A DNA stretch of 48,859 bases from Candidatus Gastranaerophilales bacterium (GTDB lineage Bacteria > Cyanobacteriota > Vampirovibrionia > Gastranaerophilales > Gastranaerophilaceae), in assembly GCA_944324385.1 (NCBI GenBank), contig CALUWD010000011.1:1-48859 (forward strand), given 5' to 3'. Under the pieces are notes generated by a model. The model was not told the origin of the DNA. It worked only from the letters and a program-made list of their open reading frames with translations, and made no database searches. The stretch's first letter is position 1; each line of letters opens with the position of its first letter. The translations under genes and the position numbers were made by a program. Below, piece by piece: positions 43,310-48,859 of the stretch.

Positions 43310-44284
43310 ATGAAAAGTGCAAAATTAATTGATTCCAAGGTGAAAATTATTGATATTGAAAAACCCTCACTAGAGGGCAAAGGCGCAATAATAAAAGTTT
43401 TGGGCTGTGGACTTTGTGGCTCTGATATTGTAAAAATAAAGCACGCAACAAAAGATAACGAGCAGCAAATTAAATTAGGGCACGAAGTTGTAGGACAAAT
43501 TGTTGAAATAAACTCGAATGCTTCGTTTAAAGTTGGTGACATTGTTGCGCTTGGGCATCATTACCCATGTTTTAATTGTGATTTTTGTCGCATTGGCGCA
43601 TATTCAATGTGTGAAACTTTTAAAAAATCAAATATTTCCCCTTGCGGATTTTCTGAATATATAAAAGTTGATGAAAATCATCTTAAATACACTGTTTACA
43701 AGGTTCCTGATAATATTGAACATGAAGAAATTTCTTTTTTAGAGCCGCTGGCATGCATTGTAAGAGCAATAAGGCGCGCAGGGTATGAGCTAAACAAGGA
43801 TAACTCAAAATCAAATGCGCTTGTTTTAGGCTTAGGCTCAATCGGTTTTTTAACTGTTCAGGCTCTTAAAGCTTTTGGAGTTAACGCTTATGGATACGAT
43901 ATAAATAATGAGCGCATGGAATTTGCTTCAAGGTTTGATATTTCATATAAAAAAGATAAATATGACGTTATTTTTATGACCTCAGGTTCGTCTAAGGCAA
44001 TTCCAACTGCTCTTGAACATGTTCGAGATGGCGGGAAAATAGTTGTATTTTCATCCATTGAAAATGAAGAAGGTTATAAAAATAATGATATTTATTATAG
44101 GGAATTAAGCATTATTGCCAGCTATTCGCCATCTCCAGAAGATTACAAAATTTCTTATGAGTTTTTGTGTAATAAAAAAGTCAATGTTAAAGGTATAAGT
44201 ACTGTTTACACTCTTGACAATTTAGCGCATGCGATTGAAGATAATATTTGCGGAAAGATTTTTAAGGCTTATATAAAAATATGA
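43310..44284 (+). CDS. Zinc-dependent alcohol dehydrogenase family protein (MDR), first of pair
   Basis: A 324-residue medium-chain dehydrogenase/reductase. Catalytic zinc ligands are C36 (CGLCGSD) and H58-E59 (GHEVVG) with the downstream glutamate in FLEPLACIV; the structural zinc site is C87, C90, C93 and C101. The NAD(P)-binding loop is VLGLGSIGFLTVQAL. It oxidises or reduces an alcohol or polyol whose identity cannot be read. It overlaps the next MDR gene by four bases (ATGA), so the two are translated together and may act in one pathway or as a heteromer. Confidence 0.85.
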   Translation: MKSAKLIDSKVKIIDIEKPSLEGKGAIIKVLGCGLCGSDIVKIKHATKDNEQQIKLGHEVVGQIVEINSNASFKVGDIVALGHHYPCFNCDFCRIGAYSMCETFKKSNISPCGFSEYIKVDENHLKYTVYKVPDNIEHEEISFLEPLACIVRAIRRAGYELNKDNSKSNALVLGLGSIGFLTVQALKAFGVNAYGYDINNERMEFASRFDISYKKDKYDVIFMTSGSSKAIPTALEHVRDGGKIVVFSSIENEEGYKNNDIYYRELSIIASYSPSPEDYKISYEFLCNKKVNVKGISTVYTLDNLAHAIEDNICGKIFKAYIKI

Positions 44285-45318
44285 AAATGAAAGCTGTAAT
44301 GTACTATGCGCCAAAGGATATTCGCTATGAAGAAGTGAATGTTAAAATGCCTCAGGAAGGTGAAGTTTTGGTTAAAGTTGAGGCGGCTTTAACATGCGGA
44401 ACTGATGTCAAGACCCTAAGGCGCGGTCACCCTGTATTAATTAAAAAAACACCCTCAGGCTTTGGGCATGAATTTGCAGGTACAATAGTGCAACTGGGCG
44501 AAGGTGTTGAAAACTTTAAAATTGGCGATAGAGTTGTTGGTGCAAATTCCGCTCCTTGTGGAGAGTGTTTTTTCTGCCGTCGTGGCGAAGAAAATCTTTG
44601 TGAAAATTTGAATTTACTCAATGGTGCTTATGCTCAATATATAACAATTCCAAAAAGAATTGTCGAGAAAAATCTGTTGATAATTCCTGATGATGTCAGC
44701 TTTAGGCGCGCGGTATTTTGTGAACCGCTTGCAAATGTTGTACATGGAATAGAAAGAACACCTATTAAAAAAGGCGATACTGTAGGAATTGTAGGCATTG
44801 GCCCGATTGGTCTTATGTTTGCCCGCCTTGCAAAGCTAAAAGGTGCAAAAGTTATAGCTATGGGCAGAAACCCGCTTAAATTACAAATGGCACGCGAGTT
44901 TGCTCAAGCTGATGAAGTTATTGATTTAAAAAAACATCCCGATCCGAAAGATTTAATTATGACAATGACAGAAGAAGGCAGGGGTCTGGATGTTGCAATC
45001 GAGTGTGTCGGATTACCCGAAATTTGGGAAAGAATGTTTGCACTTGTGCGCCGTGGAGGTGTGGTACATCTTTTTGGCGGGTGTTCTGCAGGAACTAGTG
45101 TAAATATTGATACGCGTAGGTTGCATTATGATGAAGTTAATATTATTAGTGTTTTTCATCATACGCCAAAATATTTTAGGCGCGCACTAGAGCTTATTTC
45201 AAGCGGCGAGGTTGATGTAGAGAAATTAATTACAAAAACCATGCAAATGAAATATGCAAAACGTGCGCTTGAAATGCATCAAAATGGTGAAGCAATAAAG
45301 GTTTTGTTAGAGAATTGA
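44281..45318 (+). CDS. Zinc-dependent alcohol dehydrogenase family protein (MDR), second of pair
   Basis: A 345-residue medium-chain dehydrogenase with the full zinc set: catalytic C39, H63, E64; structural C93, C96, C99, C107. The coenzyme loop is VGIVGIGPIGLMFARLAKLKGAKVIAMGR; a glycine or arginine rather than an acidic residue after the second strand suggests NADP(H) may be tolerated. Closest in style to L-threonine/sorbitol dehydrogenase-like enzymes; substrate unknown. An alternative start is ATG 44287. It ends exactly one base before the convergent gene. Confidence 0.88.
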   Translation: MKMKAVMYYAPKDIRYEEVNVKMPQEGEVLVKVEAALTCGTDVKTLRRGHPVLIKKTPSGFGHEFAGTIVQLGEGVENFKIGDRVVGANSAPCGECFFCRRGEENLCENLNLLNGAYAQYITIPKRIVEKNLLIIPDDVSFRRAVFCEPLANVVHGIERTPIKKGDTVGIVGIGPIGLMFARLAKLKGAKVIAMGRNPLKLQMAREFAQADEVIDLKKHPDPKDLIMTMTEEGRGLDVAIECVGLPEIWERMFALVRRGGVVHLFGGCSAGTSVNIDTRRLHYDEVNIISVFHHTPKYFRRALELISSGEVDVEKLITKTMQMKYAKRALEMHQNGEAIKVLLEN

Positions 45319-45693
45319 TTAAATAAATTCATCCAATCTGCTTTTTCTGACCATCTTTTTATTCTTGTTTGCTTCTTCCGAGGCTTTAGTATAGGCTTCA
45401 AATATTTTTTCAGCTTTCAAATCAGTGTAGAAAAGGGGTATTGTGCTTTTGCCTTCGTATTTTTTGTTGCCTATATTTTTTTCGACTTTAACACCTATCT
45501 GCGCGCTTTCTGCACCATTGAGTAGAAAAATTTTAACAGTATCGTCTATTTCATTTTGCTGCAATTTATGCAGTGCTCTTTTTAGTGTTGTGGCGTCCTT
45601 GCTGCCGATTATTTCTTCTGGAGTTTGGTTGTAATTTTCAATAATTTTAACTCTGGATGCGAAGTTTACCCCTGACAGATTGTTTACTTTCAT
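45319..45693 (-). CDS. Small protein of unknown function with N-terminal NFAS motif
   Basis: A 124-residue protein that I do not recognise. It begins MKVNNLSGVNFASRVKIIENYNQTPEE; the VNF motif near the start recalls the VNFSG and NFKG motifs of the membrane-protein pair at 7.1-9.0 kb. The rest is mixed alpha/beta and soluble, ending in a Lys/Arg-rich helix (EEANKNKKMVRKSRLDEF). GGAG precedes the ATG at good distance. It forms a single-gene unit, converging with the second alcohol dehydrogenase. Confidence 0.7.
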   Translation of the reverse strand: MKVNNLSGVNFASRVKIIENYNQTPEEIIGSKDATTLKRALHKLQQNEIDDTVKIFLLNGAESAQIGVKVEKNIGNKKYEGKSTIPLFYTDLKAEKIFEAYTKASEEANKNKKMVRKSRLDEFI

Positions 45694-45748
45694 AATTTCT
45701 CCAATTTTTTTGTTACTCTGTTATTTTAAAACCCGTAAATATTTTTTA

Positions 45749-45779
45749 TTGACTTGTAAGCTTGAACTGGTATTATAAT
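45749..45779 (+). promoter_or_regulatory. Promoter of the tRNA-Phe array
   Basis: TTGACT (45749-45754) with either TATTAT (45771-45776, 16-bp spacer) or TATAAT (45774-45779, 19-bp). Start expected near 45785, six to seven bases before the first tRNA-like unit and about 275 bases before the intact tRNA. No other good promoter lies in between. Confidence 0.6.
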
Positions 45780-45791
45780 CTTATAGACTTT

Positions 45792-46060
45792 GCCGCGTTA
45801 GCTCCGAGTGGAGCGAAAGCGAAACGGAGTTAAAAAAGTAGAGCTTGCTCTACCAACTCCATTGAAAATTAAATAGATCTGCTGCGTTAGCCCTTGTTGA
45901 GTGAAACGAAACAAGAACATAAGAAAATTCACTAACTGAGCTGATGAGGATTTTGAAAATTAAATAGATTTGCCGCGTTAGCTCCGAGTGGAGCGAAAGC
46001 GAAACGGAGTCAAAAAAGTAGAGCTTGCTCTACCAACTCCATTGAAAATTAAATAGATTT
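45792..46060 (+). repeat. Three tandem ~90-base units carrying tRNA-Phe 5' fragments
   Basis: Units at 45792-45880, 45881-45971 and 45972-46060 (89, 91 and 89 bases) each begin with the first bases of the adjacent tRNA-Phe (GCCGCGTTAGCTC, or GCTGCGTTAGCCC in unit 2) and end in the same AT-rich spacer (about 17 bases) that precedes the intact tRNA. Units 1 and 3 are nearly identical. Between these ends lie hairpins, including a 7-bp stem at 45838-45853 whose right arm continues as the exact reverse complement of 11 bases of the tRNA D-arm. None of the units can fold as a tRNA. Confidence 0.85.
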
Positions 46061-46133
46061 GCCGCGTTAGCTCAGTTGGTAGAGCAAGGGACTGAAAATC
46101 CCTGTGTCCTTGGTTCGATTCCGAGACGCGGCA
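46061..46133 (+). tRNA. tRNA-Phe (anticodon GAA)
   Basis: A 73-base cloverleaf with a 7-bp acceptor stem (GCCGCGT/ACGCGGC), D-arm GCTCAGTTGGTAGAGC, anticodon stem AGGGA/TCCCT with loop CTGAAAA, variable GTGTC, T-arm with TTCGATT and discriminator A. The 3' CCA is not encoded. It is the only intact tRNA in the window and sits as unit four of a ~90-base array. Confidence 0.95.
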
Positions 46134-46169
46134 AATTTTTGTCTTATTTAGTCGGACAAATTATGTCCA

Positions 46170-46223
46170 CAAGGGACTTGCACAGTCCTTGCGTCCCGTG
46201 CAGTCGATTCCTAAGACGCGGCA
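46170..46223 (+). repeat. Diverged copy of the tRNA-Phe 3' half
   Basis: The stretch from CAAGGGACT to GACGCGGCA repeats the anticodon-stem to discriminator part of the tRNA 90 bases downstream, and the spacer after it (46224-46242) matches 46134-46152 with one change. The 5' half is replaced by a small hairpin (46153-46167). It contains mismatches in the stems and is not a functional tRNA. Confidence 0.75.
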
Positions 46224-46286
46224 AATTTTTGTTTTATTTAGTTTATGTAGGTTGGGTGAAACCCAACAACTTTGTAATTAAATGAC

Positions 46287-46384
46287 CAGTTTGATTTGTA
46301 CGGATACTTTGATTATTTTGGAGAGCCCGCTCTGCGAGGGCGTTTTCAGGTCGGAAAATTAAGTTTACTCAAAAAATCAAACTG
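46287..46384. repeat. Short inverted-repeat element, MITE-like
   Basis: A 10-base sequence (46287-46296) and its reverse complement (46375-46384) enclose about 80 bases that contain a GCCC/GGGC hairpin near 46325-46341. The rest of 46385-46566 is AT-rich and I see no gene or clear signal in it. Confidence 0.35.
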
Positions 46385-46566
46385 TCTCTAACCAGTCTTT
46401 TTGTGACTTGAAATTATAAATAGTATTTTAAATTAGTCTGAAACATAATGAAAATACAAAAAATTAATGCACTAGATTCTTAACTGAGTTATTATTAATA
46501 TAGGCACTTAACCTACAGGACATTAAGAAAATAATCTTTGTAGAATCAGCTTAACGTAAATTTTAA

Positions 46567-47556
46567 TTAATATCCCGTCCTGTAGCCCCTATTCCCAATA
46601 TGGTCATTCGATAGAAATATTGAAAAATTGGCATACTCTTTGTCGGGGGTATAAAAATAAAATTTGCTAGTGTTTTTGATTGCAGCTTTATATTCTGCAG
46701 GCAATAGTTCTTTAAAAACAGGTGCTGTTAGAATTTCGCCATAAATATTTTTATATGATACAAATTTTTTCATATATTTTAATGGTATAAACGGGCTAAA
46801 AACATCCCCATGTCTTAAATTATTAGTATTAGTTAATTGGATAAAAATAACAGGACCATTTCCTGCAGAAAGTTTTGCCAAGACACCATTTGGCAGTATT
46901 TGTATAACTTTTGCCATACTTGCATAGACTGTAGAGCAGTTTAAGTATTTACTGGTTTCAGAGGCAAAATACGGAATCATATCAAGGTTAGCTATTTTCT
47001 TTGAGTGCTTTTGTTCATATTGAATACTGTATTCTATAATTTCTTGCCGCATATCAACTATTTTAAGTTGGTAATTATTTGCTTCTTGTATTATTTCAGG
47101 CAGTACTTCAGCTGAATTGATTTTGTATTTTTTTAAATAATTGGTATAATAATAATTAAAATAATTTTCTTCTATATCTTTATTTAAATTATATTTATTT
47201 TCAATTTTAAGTATTTTATTGTACAAATAATCAGAAATATTTAAATTTTCAGAAAGAACAATTAGCTGTTCCGCATATTTACTGTTTTGCTGCATATTGT
47301 TTTTATTTTTTAAAAATTTCTTATAAATATCAACTGAGTTATTGTAGTTGTTTATAATATATTCTTCAATCGTTAAATCACTTTTTTTAGTTTGTGAATT
47401 ATAACACTCTTTCTTATTTTTTATTTCATCTAACATTGCTAAGTTATCAGATTTAAATTCCGCTAATTTGCTTTTCTTTATACGAGTTGGTCTTGCTTCT
47501 ACATAACTTAGATTGAAAGTAAAAACTAAAAGCAATACAATTAATATTCTTTTCAT
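46567..47556 (-). CDS. Secreted protein of unknown function
   Basis: A 329-residue protein with a clear Sec signal peptide: MKRILIVLLLVFTFNLSYVEA, likely cleaved after residue 21. The mature part is largely helical and charged (25-200, many Lys, Asn, Tyr and Glu), then a beta-rich region (about 215-290) with VYASMAKVIQILPNGVLAKLSAGNGPVIFIQLTN. I do not recognise a family. AGAAGGG precedes the ATG. The gene is very AT-rich even for this window and lies alone between repeat-rich stretches, which fits recent acquisition. Confidence 0.75.
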   Translation of the reverse strand: MKRILIVLLLVFTFNLSYVEARPTRIKKSKLAEFKSDNLAMLDEIKNKKECYNSQTKKSDLTIEEYIINNYNNSVDIYKKFLKNKNNMQQNSKYAEQLIVLSENLNISDYLYNKILKIENKYNLNKDIEENYFNYYYTNYLKKYKINSAEVLPEIIQEANNYQLKIVDMRQEIIEYSIQYEQKHSKKIANLDMIPYFASETSKYLNCSTVYASMAKVIQILPNGVLAKLSAGNGPVIFIQLTNTNNLRHGDVFSPFIPLKYMKKFVSYKNIYGEILTAPVFKELLPAEYKAAIKNTSKFYFYTPDKEYANFSIFLSNDHIGNRGYRTGY

Positions 47557-47777
47557 AAAACCCTTCTTATTTATAAGAATATTAGCATAAATATTTGTAT
47601 TTTATAAGTCCGTAGTTTGTGGCTCATTATAAATCGGGTTAGCAATTCGAATATAAATGCATTACCGGTTTAAATTATCAGTAGTCAGATGTGCTGTTAT
47701 ATATATCAACTGTTAATATGCACCTGCACAGTCCTTACATCCCGTGCTGTCGATGTAATTAAACGACCAGTTTGAGT

Positions 47778-48046
47778 CAAATTCTTGCCGAAGGCGAATT
47801 TGACAGGAGCAAAAAAGCGTAAGCCGTGTGTGAAAATAAAGACAAGCGATGAGCTTGGCTTTATTGAAACCAATCGATGGCGACGTTTCAAATTCTTGCC
47901 GAAGGCGAATTTGACAGGAGCAAAAAAGCGTAAGCCGTGTGTGAAAATAAAGACAAGCGATGAGCTTGGCTTTATTGAAACCAATCGATGGCGACGTTTC
48001 AAATTCTTGCCGAAGGCGAATTTGACAGGAGCAAAAAAGCGTAAGC
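47778..48046. repeat. 111-base tandem repeat, two full copies and a partial third
   Basis: Units begin at 47778, 47889 and 48000; the first two are identical by eye and the third keeps only its first 47 bases. Each unit folds into three hairpins: 47778-47802 (7-bp stem, loop TTGCCGAAGGC), 47835-47865 (loop CGATGAG) and 47864-47891 (7-bp stem). The period is a multiple of three, so long frames stay open on both strands, but no ribosome site or protein family supports coding. The rest of 47557-47777 holds only the right-hand direct repeat. Confidence 0.9.
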
Positions 48047-48055
48047 TAGGGTGAA

Positions 48056-48245
48056 GACCAAAACGATGAGTTTTGGTCGTAACTTTTGATGGGCGATGCA
48101 CACAATCCGTTAGCGAAGTATGAGCTTACGGATTAGAAATGCCCTTGGGGTGCGTAGGATATCGAGCACATCGGTGCGAGATACCTACAGGAGCAAGCGA
48201 ACGCCTATTGCGAGCAAGCCCGTTGAGGGTTGCGAGCCCGCAATA
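48056..48245. repeat. Cluster of hairpins next to the transposase remnant
   Basis: Four perfect or near-perfect hairpins follow each other: 48056-48078 (8-bp stem, loop CGATGAG), 48104-48134 (7+3 bp with one mismatch, loop GAAGTATGA), 48154-48188 (5+4 bp with a bulge) and 48206-48245 (7-bp stem). Stems differ completely, while loops share GCGA, CGATG and GAGC words. Base composition is more GC-rich than the surrounding DNA. Confidence 0.7.
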
Positions 48246-48859
48246 ATCCAAGACGAAAAACTCCAAGATGAATTAATTAAAGAAGCAACTCAATCAAATT
48301 GCACCGCATTAGTTCCTTTAAACTCAACAACTAAATACCCGACATTTATTTCAGAGAGCGCAAAATTAACGGCACTTGCTAGAGTAGATATTGTAAAAGC
48401 TCTTCAGAATATGAGAGCTAAATACAAAACTAAAAAAGAGGCTGATTCAATATTTTTAGATTTATACAACTCCGGTTTGTAGATAAAGTAGAAGCATATA
48501 TTGAAAGAGATATTTCAAAATTGGAAGTTGGTGATGTACTTATTGCTGATGGACATACTCTAAACTTTCAAGTAATTAACCCTTTTACAGGAAAACCGAC
48601 CAGAGCAACACTTGTTGGTTTTTTAGATTGGAAATCAACAGCACTTGTCGGATATGAAATTATGATGAGTGAGAATAACTCAATACTACATTGGAACAAG
48701 TATTGAAAATAAACCTGCTTGGATGAAACGAGGAGAAAAACTCCATAAAGATATGCACAAAAAACTCACTAATAATTACATTCCAACTGTACAAGAATTA
48801 ATAAAATACATTGATTGTTACCTAGATTTTCACAATTCAAAACCTTGTCCGAACGCTCC
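48246..48859 (+). pseudogene. Broken Mu-type DDE transposase, cut by window end
   Basis: Three pieces of one protein lie in shifted frames. Piece 1 (48246-48482) is an N-terminal helical region (IQDEKLQDELIKEATQ ... SIFLDLYNSGL). Piece 2 begins around 48470 in another frame (VEAYIERDISKLEVGDVLIADGHTLNFQVINPFTGKP) and holds the first catalytic aspartate of the Mu/rve core (ADGH), reaching ALVGYEIMMSENNSI. Piece 3 (from 48699, first frame again) is the distal C-terminal part (IENKPAWMKRGEKLHKDMHKK ... YLDFHNSKPCPN). The second aspartate and the glutamate should lie between pieces 2 and 3 and are missing, so the gene is dead through a frameshift plus an internal deletion. The 5' end is obscured by hairpin repeats. 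Confidence 0.75.

Larger units (their letters stand above)
46179..47775. mobile_element. Possible cassette bracketed by direct repeats
   Basis: The 30-base sequence at 46179-46208 recurs at 47725-47754 with three differences, and the 22-base sequence at 46273-46294 recurs at 47754-47775 with one. The right-hand copy is the left-hand one without the 64 bases between. The bracketed DNA holds one gene for a secreted protein. No recombinase is inside, so this is either a passenger cassette or recombination between dispersed repeats. Confidence 0.35.

Noticed and set aside
43141-43542. 133-codon minus-strand frame
   Set aside because: It is antisense to the small pilin-like gene and the zinc dehydrogenase, which have clear motifs.
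46170-46223. Second tRNA gene
   Set aside because: Only the 3' half is present, with stem mismatches and no D-arm or acceptor 5' strand.
46076-46285. 69-codon frame over the tRNA region
   Set aside because: It runs through tRNA-Phe and its fragment copy, so it is not a protein gene.
47778-48046. CRISPR array
   Set aside because: The units are contiguous and identical with no variable spacers.
47706-48101. Long open frames on both strands across the 111-base repeats
   Set aside because: They exist because the repeat period is a multiple of three; there is no ribosome site, no family similarity and both strands are equally open.

Overview
The window is AT-rich bacterial chromosome, gene-dense on both strands, with short intergenic gaps. 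The gene set points to a fermentative, non-photosynthetic relative of Cyanobacteria of the Vampirovibrionia/Melainabacteria type (gut Gastranaerophilales). This is inference from content, not a phylogeny. The pointers are a homologue of the cyanobacterial LdpA protein, a Tic20/DUF4870-like membrane protein, a sialic-acid-type synthase with its phosphatase, many TPR, EF-hand and low-complexity proteins, and Rex-controlled AdhE as fermentation exit.

Layout. 1-10 kb: the end of a degenerate HD-GYP protein, then a minus-strand glyQ plus two tandem amino-acid permeases, a hexapeptide acyltransferase, DAHP synthase (aroF), two paralogous membrane proteins with an N-terminal NFxG motif, and glutathione synthetase with a 17-base homopolymer inside the gene. 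10-19 kb: a plus-strand run of TPR protein, Tic20-like protein, FliO-like protein (apparent ATT start), NeuB-type synthase, KdsC/YrbI-type phosphatase, TPR protein, aspartokinase, LdpA-like Fe-S protein, tilS and hpt. 19-21 kb: spmA/spmB and two small proteins of unknown role. 21-28 kb: a TTG-initiated TPR protein converging with the minus-strand operon gmk-coaBC-nif3-aroC-aroK-aroB. 28-34 kb: two EF-hand proteins, then dgt-dnaG-rpoD (minus). 34-37.5 kb: HEAT protein, queC, DUF366, SPOR protein and rpmB (plus). 37.5-41 kb: rex and adhE, with a perfect Rex operator just downstream of the adhE promoter. 41-45.7 kb: a PiT-like membrane protein, a GlcF-like Fe-S protein, a tiny pilin-like protein and two zinc alcohol dehydrogenases.

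From about 45.7 kb the character changes. A single intact tRNA-Phe sits in a tandem array of roughly 90-base units that carry fragments of the same tRNA. Beyond it lie direct repeats bracketing one gene for a secreted protein of unknown function, a 111-base tandem repeat, and a group of hairpins whose loops recur while their stems differ. The window ends inside a broken Mu-type transposase. This is the accessory part of the window.

Two themes run through the window. At least ten genes have a -10-like hexamer ending six or seven bases before the ATG and no Shine-Dalgarno sequence, which suggests leaderless mRNAs are common here. Genes inside operons instead overlap or carry clear Shine-Dalgarno sites. 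The Rex/adhE pair gives a simple redox circuit: Rex should block adhE transcription until NADH accumulates.
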